Notes under the pieces: generated by a model | What the model was told of the DNA's origin: nothing | Seen by the model: the letters and a program-made list of their open reading frames with translations, nothing else | Database searches by the model: none | Source of the DNA: Planctomycetaceae bacterium | GTDB taxonomy: Bacteria > Planctomycetota > Planctomycetia > Planctomycetales > Planctomycetaceae | DNA length: 34,561 nucleotides | Assembly (NCBI GenBank): GCA_015485495.1 | Contig: WFTL01000099.1 | Coordinates: 1-34,561, forward strand | Direction: 5' to 3' | Made by a program: the position numbers and the translations under genes | Part shown: one piece after another, positions 1 through 8,981 of the stretch | How the letters are laid out: each line of letters opens with the position of its first letter | Position numbering within the stretch: position 1 is the first letter of the stretch

Positions 1-2154
1 ATCGACGATGGTGGCTGAAACGGTGCCCGCAGCAGCATCGGACTGCTGGACCGGCTGAGACGAAATCGGCTGTTTCGGCGCCGATCCATCTGCCGACGAA
101 ATCGGGCGATCAGAGGCAGATGCCGAAACCGGAGAATCATCAGCCGTAACAGAACCCGCTGTAGTGCGGACCGCAGGGGCGTTGTTCGTGGCAGCAGCGA
201 TTTCAGCACTCGACGAGGTTCCGGGCCGAGCAGCTTCCGTCCGGTTTCGGCTGGCCGTTCCGAACTGCGCGGGGGCAGATGATGGTGTGCCGGAGAGAGT
301 CGGAATGTCCACGGCGGTCGTGGGTGGCCGGAAGACGGAAGGGGCCGGCAGCCCGTCTGCCGATGCGGTTCCTGGTGTTTCTGGAGGCGGTGAAGAAGCC
401 GAAACGGCCGGTGATTCGGAACCTGCCGTCGGTTGCTCGTTGGATGAACCGATGCCTGGAGTCGTTTCCGAAACCGGTACGGAGGCGGCTGGTGGAAACG
501 AAGGGGCCGGCACGCCATTCCCGGAAGGACGGATGTCCGGGTTACCGGTTGAAACCGTACGAGTGTGGTTGCGAACGACGGACGGGACCGGTTCGGAACC
601 AGATTCAATGTGACCGGATGACCCGACATTCTGTGCCGGCAGTGCAGCAGGCACCGAGTCAGCCGATGCGGAAATCGTCCGGGATCCGGAAACGCGATGT
701 GAGAATCCATCGACCGTGATTCTCACAGGAACAGCTGTTCCGTCCGGAAGAGTCAGGATCGATTCGGCTTCCACAGCACCGGCTGGAGAGTCTGAACGGG
801 AAACATCTGTCGTGTCGATGCTGAAAAGACCGGTGCTGTCCGTGGTGCGGCGGACGGCGGAAGGGGAACCATCAGCGGCTGCGGCGGGGGCAGGGTGTTC
901 CGCCGGTGAGAAACCTGACCTGTTTGGCAGCAAAATGGTTTCATCCGACTGCCTCCCTTCGGATGGTACCAACGGGAGACCGGAAACACGGGCCGGGTCG
1001 GAGGACGCGAAATCGACCGGACCAAAAGTGGTGTCCTGGGGCAGAACGGATTGCGTCAGGCCAGGAATGACAAAGGATGCCGTTGTTGTGAAGACCAGGG
1101 AATCCGGACGGCGGATGTCCTTTTCCTCAACCGAGTCCTGGGTGCCATCGACGGCCGAACGGACAGCGTGATCGGGCAGCGAACGGAACTCCGACGAATT
1201 TCCTTCCTGGGCCGTCGAGTGAATCAGGCGTTCGTCCGCTCTTCGGGCGGCATGGCGAACGGGCTGTTCTGCCGGCGGTCGATCCGTGTTTCGCTGCTGA
1301 CCGGGCGGACGGATCGTGCTGTCGTCGCGTGAAGTGATCCCCGAAGGAACGGACGACCGCTCGGCATCTGCCTGCGCTGAGACTGGGAAATGCGTGGTCG
1401 TCGATCGGGATGGCTCCGCAGCAGAAAGATTCAGAGCGTCTGTCTGGCCGGGATCATGCGTGATCGGGGTGTGGAGGCGGCCTTCCGAATCATGGGGGGC
1501 AGATGCCGTGTCGGCGGCAGGCAAGGGCTGGTCCGGGATCGTGTTCGCAGGGAGATCATCCGGAACGGTCACGCTGACATCAGAGGAGCCGGCGGCAGAG
1601 ACGATGAAAACAGAGCCGGACGGGGCTTTTGCGGAATGGTCCGGTGCTCCATGTTCGTTTTCAGTGCGTGTCGGAATATCCGGGCGTGTCGCAACGGTGT
1701 TGAGATCTGAGTTCCGCAGAAGCCGTGCCGGTTCGGACGGGCCGAGGCCGGGAGTGGTGACCGTCACAATGCCGGTGATCGACCGTCGGAATTCCGGCTG
1801 CGGTTCGATAGAAACGTCGGGGCGAGTTCCGGTCGTCACGACGACGGTGGAGATCCGAATGTCGACAGGGTCGGTGCCGAGCGCTGTCTGTTTTGCTGAA
1901 GTGACTGTCTGATTCGGAGAGGCCGACAGCGATGCGGCGCCGCCATTCGTCCCACCGCCCGGCCGCGGCGAGGTTCCGTCGGCCGGTGGAGACACGGGCG
2001 CCGCCTGCGCAGGGCCATCCTGTTCGACAGCCTGCCGCAGGTCAGCCAGAAACGGGCCGGCAGACGTCTGCTGATCAGATGACGGCGTCGACGCAGGTGG
2101 TGTTCCCGCTGCAGAAGGCACAACGGAAAACAGCGATACGGCAGAAGCGGACAT
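1..2154 (-). CDS. Partial long low-complexity protein, possibly FliK-like (N-terminal 718 residues; C-terminus outside window)
   Basis: An open frame reads without a stop from an ATG at 2154 to the left edge of the window, so the gene is cut there and its C-terminus is not seen. The visible part is extremely rich in Ser, Thr, Pro, Ala and Asp and has no predicted globular fold. It starts MSASAVSLFSVVPSAAG and has a short helical-looking piece (FLADLRQAVEQ) near residue 35. A hydrophobic stretch LPDGTAVPVRITVDGF lies about two-thirds of the way in. Flagellar hook-length control proteins (FliK) have such a long disordered N-terminus before a small C-terminal domain, so FliK is one possibility, but no diagnostic domain is visible. 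There is no clear Shine-Dalgarno sequence before the ATG; an in-frame GTG lies six codons upstream at 2172. The plus-strand frames here are antisense shadows. Confidence 0.6.
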   Translation of the reverse strand, partial: MSASAVSLFSVVPSAAGTPPASTPSSDQQTSAGPFLADLRQAVEQDGPAQAAPVSPPADGTSPRPGGGTNGGAASLSASPNQTVTSAKQTALGTDPVDIRISTVVVTTGTRPDVSIEPQPEFRRSITGIVTVTTPGLGPSEPARLLRNSDLNTVATRPDIPTRTENEHGAPDHSAKAPSGSVFIVSAAGSSDVSVTVPDDLPANTIPDQPLPAADTASAPHDSEGRLHTPITHDPGQTDALNLSAAEPSRSTTTHFPVSAQADAERSSVPSGITSRDDSTIRPPGQQRNTDRPPAEQPVRHAARRADERLIHSTAQEGNSSEFRSLPDHAVRSAVDGTQDSVEEKDIRRPDSLVFTTTASFVIPGLTQSVLPQDTTFGPVDFASSDPARVSGLPLVPSEGRQSDETILLPNRSGFSPAEHPAPAAAADGSPSAVRRTTDSTGLFSIDTTDVSRSDSPAGAVEAESILTLPDGTAVPVRITVDGFSHRVSGSRTISASADSVPAALPAQNVGSSGHIESGSEPVPSVVRNHTRTVSTGNPDIRPSGNGVPAPSFPPAASVPVSETTPGIGSSNEQPTAGSESPAVSASSPPPETPGTASADGLPAPSVFRPPTTAVDIPTLSGTPSSAPAQFGTASRNRTEAARPGTSSSAEIAAATNNAPAVRTTAGSVTADDSPVSASASDRPISSADGSAPKQPISSQPVQQSDAAAGTVSATIVD

Positions 2155-2403
2155 GAAACGGACTGACAACACATGAGAGGGAGGGAGACGCCGTTCTGTG
2201 TTGTGGCAGATACTGCCGGCGCAGACACAGGACGGACAGCATTCCTCGAATGCATTCGGCGTGCCGATGGCGCCGGGATGTTTCCGAACACGTCCGTTCT
2301 GACCGAAAAAACACGGCGAAAAAAATCTTCACGCCGGCAGCCGGTCGGACTGAGACTCGTTCGAACGTGAAATGTTTTCCTGCGGAGGGGAAGAAATTGA
2401 CCT

Positions 2404-2415
2404 GCCGGATCCGGC
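2404..2415. other. Short palindrome downstream of folP
   Basis: GCCGGATCCGGC is a perfect 12-base palindrome 28 bases past the folP stop codon. It has no T-run after it, so it is only a weak terminator candidate. Confidence 0.2.
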
Positions 2416-2443
2416 CGGTTCCGCCGACGGACACCCCGGACGG

Positions 2444-3334
2444 TCAGGCGCCGTTCGCACTTTCCGCCTGGACGGCATCCTCGGACGGCAGGCCGTGCTG
2501 CACGGCGGACCAGGCCACCAGAGCATCTCGGACGGTCCCCACATCGTGGACGCGCAGAACGCTGACGCCCTGCTCCGCCAGCGCCACGGAAATGCCGGTG
2601 GTTCCGGCGGTTCGTTCGTCCACCGGACGGCCCAGAAGGTGAGCCAGAAACCGTTTTCGGGAATGGCCCACCAGCAGTGGCCGCCCCAGTTCCTGCTGCA
2701 TTGTTCCAGCCGCGTTCAGAAGCTCCACATTGTGCCGGGCCGTCTTTCCGAAACCAATGCCGGGATCCACGCAGATCCGGTCCGGTTCGATCCCCTGCTG
2801 CTCACACGCATCGACGCGCCGCTTCAGCCAGTCTGTCACGTCGTGAACCACGTCATCGTACTGCGGATTGTTTTGCATCGTCTGCGGCGTGCCGATCAGG
2901 TGCATGAGACACACGCCGACCTGGCTGTCTCGACAGACTTCCACTATGTCCGGATCGAACGTCAGCCCGGAAATGTCGTTCACGATCACGGCACCGGCTT
3001 CGACCGCCTGCCGGGCCACCCGGGATCGGGTGGTGTCGATGGACAGGGGAACGCTGAGGGCGGAGGCCAGTTCCCGAATGACGGGAATCGTGCGCCGCAG
3101 CTCCTCCTCTTCTTCCACACGTGCTGCACCCGGACGTGTGGATTCTCCCCCCACATCGATGATGTCGGCCCCTTCCTCAGCCAGTTGCTGCGCGTGCCGG
3201 ACGGCCGCATCGACGGAGTTCCAGCGGCCTCCGTCTGAAAAACTGTCCGGCGTGACATTGAGAATCCCCATGATCAGAGGAATGCGCTTCGGACACAGCC
3301 GTCGGTTTCCACAGTCCCAGGTAAACCGCTCCAC
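2444..3334 (-). CDS. folP: Dihydropteroate synthase
   Basis: Condenses 6-hydroxymethyl-7,8-dihydropterin pyrophosphate with p-aminobenzoate to give dihydropteroate, the sulfonamide target step of folate synthesis in the cytoplasm. The 296-residue product has the family motifs in order: IMGILNVTPDSFSDGG (residues 21-36), GADIIDVGGESTRPG (55-69), SIDTTRSRVA (98-107), VNDISG (118-123), DPGIGFGKT (190-198) and LVGHSRKRFL (221-230). The start chosen is GTG at 3334, preceded by AAGGGGAG at a good distance. The frame stays open upstream to 3493, but those extra 53 residues are unlike the family. It lies between the DUF4340 gene and the partial gene on the same strand, but gaps of 469 and 289 bases argue against a tight operon. 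Confidence 0.95.
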   Translation of the reverse strand: MERFTWDCGNRRLCPKRIPLIMGILNVTPDSFSDGGRWNSVDAAVRHAQQLAEEGADIIDVGGESTRPGAARVEEEEELRRTIPVIRELASALSVPLSIDTTRSRVARQAVEAGAVIVNDISGLTFDPDIVEVCRDSQVGVCLMHLIGTPQTMQNNPQYDDVVHDVTDWLKRRVDACEQQGIEPDRICVDPGIGFGKTARHNVELLNAAGTMQQELGRPLLVGHSRKRFLAHLLGRPVDERTAGTTGISVALAEQGVSVLRVHDVGTVRDALVAWSAVQHGLPSEDAVQAESANGA

Positions 3335-3803
3335 GGAACGTTCTCCCCTTCCCCCTGCCGTTCGGAAATGCTGCCGCCGGTCAGCCCGCGAATCGCTCCG
3401 GCGACACGATCGGGCATCGGCTGTGTTCAGTGAAGGAAACCACAGAACGTCGCCGGAATCAGACCTGCCGGCACCTGGCCGACAATGTCCCACCGGCCGC
3501 AGCCCACCCGCGGGACAGCTTAACGAGTTTCCAGGACACGGTTCAGCCCGGTCGGTCCGAATCGTTTGCCGCTGCCGGGGCAGCCGCTTCCAGACAGGCC
3601 GATTTGTGTCCTGAAACGCCGGCGTGTCTCAGGACATCAGCAGCGACAGATGTCGGAAGACAATCGAGTGATCCTGTCGGAAGCGCAGGGCAGGCTGAAA
3701 CAGAACTGCTCTGCCGGCAGCTTTTCGGCGGCGTGGATGTCAGAAGGACAGTGACCGGATCCCGGCGGATCCGGTCACGGCAGCCGCAGGGGAAACAGCG
3801 TTG
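3335..3803. other. Intergenic region upstream of folP
   Basis: This 469-base gap lies between the folP start and the end of the DUF4340 gene. I see no recognisable gene in it. The only clear structure is the strong inverted repeat at 3751-3778. Open frames on both strands translate to Arg/Ser/Pro-rich sequence without motifs. Confidence 0.5.
3751..3778 (-). terminator. Strong hairpin after the ABC/DUF4340 operon
   Basis: GTGACCGGATC and GATCCGGTCAC form a perfect 11-bp stem around a six-base centre (CCGGCG) whose outer C-G can also pair. It begins 26 bases past the stop codon of the last gene of the ABC operon, where a terminator is expected. No proper T-run follows on the minus strand (TGTCCTTC), so it may act as a transcript-end stabiliser or need a factor. 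Confidence 0.5.
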
Positions 3804-5954
3804 TCAACTGCCGCTGCCGCTGTCCGAATCGCTCTGTGAAGAATCCGAGGAGGACGGAACGTCTGAATCGGTCGCTTCTGCGGACGGGCTCTCAGACGGA
3901 GCGTCGGTCGCAGCATCATCGGTCGGAGCGCTGTCTGACGGTGAAGACGCGGAATCGGATGATTCTTCAGAGGATTCCTCGGTGTCTCCTTCCGGGGAGG
4001 CGGACTCGTCGGAATCACTGGATTCTTCCTGAGAGTCTTCCTCGTCGGACGATGACGTCGATTCACCGCTGCCGGCGTCGGATGAGTCTGCGTCGTTGCT
4101 GTCGGCTTTGTCGTCGTCCTCTTTGGGTTTGACCAGATCGTCCCGGGACAGCCGGAGTTCGTCGAACGTGGATCCGGGAATCACATAGTACCAGTCTGCG
4201 AAACGGCGGCTGAGAGTCTCTGCCTTTTCGCGGCTGCTGCTGACTTTTTCATTCCATGCTTTCAGGTCGGATTCGTACTGAGACAGTTCGTCTTCGTACT
4301 TTTTCTTTGCGGCTTCGTATTCGGCCCGCAGATCCGCCAGGGGATCTTCATCGGGTTTGTCCTCTTCGCTGTCAGTCTGGCTGTCGGAGTCAGCGCTGCC
4401 TGAGCTGTCATCGGTGTCGGATGATCCGTCTGTATCCGTTCCGGATTCGGTCTGATCCGATGCATCGGTTTCGGAATCTCCGTTTTCAGCATCACTGCTG
4501 CCGGAATCGTCGTCGCCGGCATCGGACGGTGTGTCATCGGCCTGTTCGGCTTCCTCTTTCAGTTCCGGGGGCATCTCCGGTTCGACCGGTTTTTCCGGAG
4601 GCGGTTCCAGGTCGGATTCACTGAAATCAACGCGGATGAACAGATAGCGTCCCGGCTGCGATCCCTGAGAATCGCTGTCGGAATCTTCTTCGTCGTCGTC
4701 GTCCGAGCCTCCATCGCCGTTTTCGTCGGTCTTCTCGTTCTGTTCGGTGTCCGCCGCGGCATCATCGGGAGTGCCGGCCTCCCCGTCTTCGTCCGTGTCC
4801 GATTCTTCTGCAGAATCGTCTTTGCTGCTGAAACCGATTTCCAGTTCTTCCTGAGTGCCTGTGAAGGCACGTCCGAAGTACAGGTGGTAGGTGAGTCCGT
4901 CATCGGTGGTGGCGAACAGTTCTCCTTCGCGGGCGATCAGCTTCAGGGATCCGGGTGTTTCATCCGGCTGCAGCAGAAAGCCGCGTGCCATCAGGTCTGT
5001 CTGCAGGCGATCGACGTCTTCCTGAGACTGAATCGCGTTCCGGTCGAGCTTCAGGTCGGGTGTCAGGCCGGGCAGTTTCGGGCGGACACCGATGATTTCC
5101 ATACCCACAATGGCAGAAACCGCATCGTTCACTGCATCGGTGTTGACTTCTTCTGTGGATTCGTCGAGACCCTCCAGGGTCCAGGGATCGGACGCACTGT
5201 CGCGGCTCAGGACGCTGGTCACGCCCTGCGTGATGGTCCGCTGAAGCTCATCGAACGTGTAGTCGTTGATGGTCAGTCGGCGCACATCGCTGGAAAACAC
5301 GTCCAGCAGATCGGTGTCGATCCAGTCGGTGAATTTCGTGGACAGGTCGATGTCCAGACTGGCGATGTACACTTCGTCTTCGTCGGGATGCCGGACGTAG
5401 TATTCATCAGTCGAATCGGAATCGGCGCGGTTGCCGATGATGAAATCCGCCAGGACCGAATCACCTTCACCGGTCAGAATGATGCGTTTGCCCACTCCGT
5501 CGACTTCGTCGACTTTCAGAGAATCCTGCCGCGGGTTGACCACGCCGTAGCGGGCGTGATCGGCCGGCCAGCGGGTCACCAGAGCGCCGCGGCGGATGCC
5601 GATCAGCGAAGCGGCCGTGCGGCCCAGACGGTCTTCGGCATCGGCCGGGTAGTTGTGGTGTGAAGGAATCGTCCAGCGTCCGTTGGGCTGCCGCCGGACG
5701 ATGAATTCCTGCGGCAGAACTTCCTCCTTGTCGAAGGCATACACTTCCAGTCCCGTTGCCAGCGTGGGGTCGGTGAAGTCCGGATAAAACTCCTCACCGA
5801 CCCGGCCGAATTCCTGGATGGGGGCCGGGCGGCTGGCCAGTTCCACGGCCACGGTGATTCCCACGCACACCAGGGCGACCACGACGAAAGCCAGAGTGCG
5901 GCGAGTCGGACTGGCGGCGGCAGGCGATGCGGATGTCTGATCCGGGTGAGGCAT
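3804..5954 (-). CDS. DUF4340 domain protein with hyperacidic Asp/Ser linkers (gliding-type ABC partner)
   Basis: Last gene of a three-gene operon with an ABC ATPase and an ABC-2/GldG fusion; DUF4340 proteins commonly accompany such systems, which are linked to gliding-type or envelope transport functions. The 716-residue product has a short cytoplasmic N-terminus, one membrane segment at about residues 21-39 (LAFVVVALVCVGITVAVEL), then an extracytoplasmic part with DUF4340-like repeats. Several long Asp/Ser/Glu/Thr-rich tracts interrupt it, and a pure Asp/Ser/Glu tail ends it. A Lys/Glu-rich helical piece (ADLRAEYEAAKKKYEDELSQ) lies between two acidic tracts. The ATG at 5954 has AGAGGA seven bases upstream and places the membrane segment near the N-terminus. 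A longer form from a GTG at 6086, three bases after the upstream stop, would add 44 low-complexity residues. Exact transported substrate unknown. Confidence 0.85.
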   Translation of the reverse strand: MPHPDQTSASPAAASPTRRTLAFVVVALVCVGITVAVELASRPAPIQEFGRVGEEFYPDFTDPTLATGLEVYAFDKEEVLPQEFIVRRQPNGRWTIPSHHNYPADAEDRLGRTAASLIGIRRGALVTRWPADHARYGVVNPRQDSLKVDEVDGVGKRIILTGEGDSVLADFIIGNRADSDSTDEYYVRHPDEDEVYIASLDIDLSTKFTDWIDTDLLDVFSSDVRRLTINDYTFDELQRTITQGVTSVLSRDSASDPWTLEGLDESTEEVNTDAVNDAVSAIVGMEIIGVRPKLPGLTPDLKLDRNAIQSQEDVDRLQTDLMARGFLLQPDETPGSLKLIAREGELFATTDDGLTYHLYFGRAFTGTQEELEIGFSSKDDSAEESDTDEDGEAGTPDDAAADTEQNEKTDENGDGGSDDDDEEDSDSDSQGSQPGRYLFIRVDFSESDLEPPPEKPVEPEMPPELKEEAEQADDTPSDAGDDDSGSSDAENGDSETDASDQTESGTDTDGSSDTDDSSGSADSDSQTDSEEDKPDEDPLADLRAEYEAAKKKYEDELSQYESDLKAWNEKVSSSREKAETLSRRFADWYYVIPGSTFDELRLSRDDLVKPKEDDDKADSNDADSSDAGSGESTSSSDEEDSQEESSDSDESASPEGDTEESSEESSDSASSPSDSAPTDDAATDAPSESPSAEATDSDVPSSSDSSQSDSDSGSGS

Positions 5955-6089
5955 GACCGGTTCCTCTGTCAGTTGTCCAGAAGGTCTGTTTGCGTGTTGT
6001 GGCAGTTGATGGGAGACAGTCGGCTGCTGCAGGTTCTGTGATATCGCGACCGGGGCACCGGGGGGCGACTGCAGAACGGCAGCCACAGG

Positions 6090-8831
6090 TCACTGGCGTC
6101 GACGGCTGTCGATGACCAGACGTTTTTCATCGTTCCGCCGCTTGCCCAGGACCAGCAGGCCCAGAAAAACGGCCGGCAGCGGAGACAGAATCACGGCAGC
6201 GATCTGAGTCTGGATTTCGACGGCCCGGGTTTTGCGCCGGGTTTCCGCCTGGATCTTTCGGATCTCACGGTTCTTACGCTGTTCGATCTGAGCTTCCGCC
6301 AGGCTGAGACGCTGCTGTTCGGCTTCCTGAGCCTGCTGCACCATCTGTGCTTTGGCGATGGGGTCGAGATCTTCGTCCGCTTCGATTTCCTTCACCCGGG
6401 CCTGAAGCTGTTCCCGCCGCGCCTCCAGTTCCTGATCGGCGGCTGCGTCGGCTTCGGCCTCCTGGCGGGCGGCTTCTTCGATGAATCGCTTTTTCTGCCG
6501 GTCCAGGCGGGCCAGAGTCCGGTGCCGGGGACGCCGGCTGCGAAGCGGAATACAGGCTTCATCGCCGATCAGCACATCGACGGCGTTCAGAACGAACGTC
6601 ACGTTGTCCAGATCGAGATCCAGATCGCCGGACAGCCGCGACCGGAAGAAGAAATCGGAAATCATATCGATGTCGGCCACGAAGATGGCGTTGCGTTCAT
6701 CGCCTTCTTTGTCCGATGTGATGTGAGCGGCCAGCACATAGGAAAAGTCGTCCACCATGTGAAGAATCTGATTGTCCGGTTTCGGCACCACGGTCGGCTG
6801 TCGCGAAAAGAAGTCGAAGTTGTGCGACGTGAATTCGTCCCATTCCAGGCGTCCACTGTTGCCGCTGGTTTTCAGCAGATCCACGAATTTCGTTTCACGG
6901 CCGGCCGTGTCCCGTTCCCGGACGAAGCCCGTATAAATGCACAGCACTTCCTGCAGCCACCGCGTCACGGGACTTTGTTCGCTGAACGCGTGGGGATGTC
7001 CGTCGCGCGTGACGAACACATACTCGGCCGGCAGCTGGTCGTACTGCGGGTGCGGGTTGTTGTAGTCGAAGGCGATGCGGTCGTAGTCCCATTGCACGTC
7101 CAGGGCATTCAGCAGCCGCGTGGCCTTTCCGCCGTCGGCTTTGGGCGGCGGAGGCGGCTGGCCTCCGAACATGCCCATCCCCATGGGATTCTGCTGCGGT
7201 TTGGGCAGCCGCGGTGCATTGGTCACACCCATGCCGGTTCCCAGAGCGATCGGAAACGGGTCATCGAAAATCAGAATGGGATGACCGCCTTTGACGTAGG
7301 TGACCAGATGATCCATCTGTTCTGACGTGAGTGACGAAGGCATCACCGCCAGCAGCACATCGAAGGACGACGGATCGATTTCAGAATCGGCTGACACCGA
7401 TTCGACTTCATACTGTTTCTTCAGTTCCGTGACGATCTGCCATTCCTGAGAGGGACTCATGAGGCCGGCGTCTGTACTGAGAATGCCCACACGGTGGCGT
7501 TCTTCGCTGGCCACAGTGCGCACCGATCGCATCAGTTCATACTCGATCGGCAGACCGCGCCCGAAGAACGGGATGACCACCTTGTCATAACTGCTGATCA
7601 CCACGGCACCCAGGTAGACTTCCACTTCGGTGCGGCGGCCGTCGACTTCCGAGAGCAGGCGGGTCGGTTCGATCCCGAAATGCTCCGCTTCTTCGGCTTC
7701 TTTGCTGAATTCCTCCACCTCCACATAGCGGACTTCCAGATTGCTGCCGCCGATCTGATCGAACTGCCGCAGCAGACCGAGCAGGTTGCGACGCGTGTCG
7801 ACGTATTCCGCAGGAACCTCCGGACTCAAAAACGCCTGGATTTCGATCGGGCGGTCCGCCTGAATGTTCTTCAGAACGTCCCGTGTGGCCGGCGACAGGC
7901 TGAAAAGCTGTTCGGCCGTGGCATCGAAACGCAGGGCTGCGTAACCGGCCCACGCCGTGCCGCACAGCAGAATCGTCGCCAGACAGACGCCCCGAATCCC
8001 GTAGTGGACTCCCGTGCCCACAGCTTTCCCGGCGCTCCAGTGGCGTTTGGAAATGAACACGAGGTTCAGGTACAGCATCAGGATGGTGAAGGCGACGAAA
8101 TACATCACTCCGGACAGCGGTATGACGCCCAGTCCGAAGTCCCGAAGCTGTTCCTGCAGGCTGAGTTCCGAAAAGATCTGCTGGATTCCGGTGAGCCGAA
8201 CGGTGCCGGTCTCGCTGGTTCCGGAAAGCCCCGGAACACCCAGCCAGGCCAGAAATCCGACCGCCAGTTCAATCAGACGCGCGACGTATCCCAGAAAGAC
8301 GGGAATGCCGGCCATCAGAACGCCCAGAATGAAGGCGACGGTCGTGGTGCGGTTGAGAGCCGAAGCGAGCATGCCGGCGCTGAGCATCGCGGCTCCGGCA
8401 ATCCAGTAACCGAAGTAGGTGGTGAACAGCAGACCCCAGTCCGGATTGCCCAGAAACTGCAGCACCACGACATAGGCCAGAGAAAACAGCAAGGCCACCG
8501 AATACACCGCGACGACGGCCAGATATTTTCCCAGCAGCACTTCCAGATCAGTGACCGGCAGCGTGAACAGCAGTTCATCGGTGCCCTGTTTGCGTTCGTC
8601 GGCCCACACGGTCATCGTGATGGCCGGTACGATGAACAGAAGCAGCAGCGGATACTTTTCCGTCAGCTGGTCCAGCGTGGGCACATTGGCCGTGAAGAAC
8701 TCGGCATTGAATGCCAGAGCGGCTCCGGCGGCCACGAAGACGATGATGAACAGATATCCCAGGACTCCGGAAAAATAGCTGGAAAAGTTCCGGCGAAAAA
8801 TCGAGAGCACAACCTGGCTGCGAAGTGTCAT
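6090..8831 (-). CDS. ABC-2 permease fused to a GldG-type auxiliary domain
   Basis: Membrane subunit of the ABC transporter encoded by the operon. The 913-residue product has an ABC-2 permease at residues 1 to about 310, with six or more hydrophobic segments and the loop VWADERKQGTDELLFTLPVT typical of GldF-like permeases. A further membrane segment near 315-335 leads into a large extracytoplasmic GldG-type (ABC_transp_aux) domain with FSLSPATRDVLK and a later ILIFDDPF strand. Towards the end is a charged coiled coil rich in Glu, Gln, Arg and Ala, then one last membrane helix (AAVILSPLPAVFLGLLVLG). It thus joins what are separate gldF and gldG genes in Bacteroidota. The ATG at 8831 starts MTLRSQVVLSIFRRNF and has GAGG 11 bases upstream; an in-frame start at 8927 would add 32 residues unlike a membrane protein N-terminus. 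Confidence 0.9.
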   Translation of the reverse strand: MTLRSQVVLSIFRRNFSSYFSGVLGYLFIIVFVAAGAALAFNAEFFTANVPTLDQLTEKYPLLLLFIVPAITMTVWADERKQGTDELLFTLPVTDLEVLLGKYLAVVAVYSVALLFSLAYVVVLQFLGNPDWGLLFTTYFGYWIAGAAMLSAGMLASALNRTTTVAFILGVLMAGIPVFLGYVARLIELAVGFLAWLGVPGLSGTSETGTVRLTGIQQIFSELSLQEQLRDFGLGVIPLSGVMYFVAFTILMLYLNLVFISKRHWSAGKAVGTGVHYGIRGVCLATILLCGTAWAGYAALRFDATAEQLFSLSPATRDVLKNIQADRPIEIQAFLSPEVPAEYVDTRRNLLGLLRQFDQIGGSNLEVRYVEVEEFSKEAEEAEHFGIEPTRLLSEVDGRRTEVEVYLGAVVISSYDKVVIPFFGRGLPIEYELMRSVRTVASEERHRVGILSTDAGLMSPSQEWQIVTELKKQYEVESVSADSEIDPSSFDVLLAVMPSSLTSEQMDHLVTYVKGGHPILIFDDPFPIALGTGMGVTNAPRLPKPQQNPMGMGMFGGQPPPPPKADGGKATRLLNALDVQWDYDRIAFDYNNPHPQYDQLPAEYVFVTRDGHPHAFSEQSPVTRWLQEVLCIYTGFVRERDTAGRETKFVDLLKTSGNSGRLEWDEFTSHNFDFFSRQPTVVPKPDNQILHMVDDFSYVLAAHITSDKEGDERNAIFVADIDMISDFFFRSRLSGDLDLDLDNVTFVLNAVDVLIGDEACIPLRSRRPRHRTLARLDRQKKRFIEEAARQEAEADAAADQELEARREQLQARVKEIEADEDLDPIAKAQMVQQAQEAEQQRLSLAEAQIEQRKNREIRKIQAETRRKTRAVEIQTQIAAVILSPLPAVFLGLLVLGKRRNDEKRLVIDSRRRQ

Positions 8832-8981
8832 GACTGAATGAGCCTCAATGGTTCCGTTCTGGCAGAATGGCTGAATCTGATTCTGAATCGTGAAGCGAAG
8901 GTCAGGGAAACATGACGAAGAAATCACCGGATCCGGACAGACCCCGGAAAAAACCGGGCAGCACGGGGACGCAGCCGCCGT

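Noticed and set aside
164-1912. Several open frames on the plus strand
   Set aside because: The minus frame here is open for 718 codons from a single ATG; the plus frames are short and broken and look like shadows of it.
7494-8837. 447-residue open frame on the plus strand
   Set aside because: Antisense to the ABC-2/GldG gene; His/Gln/Asp-rich without motifs.
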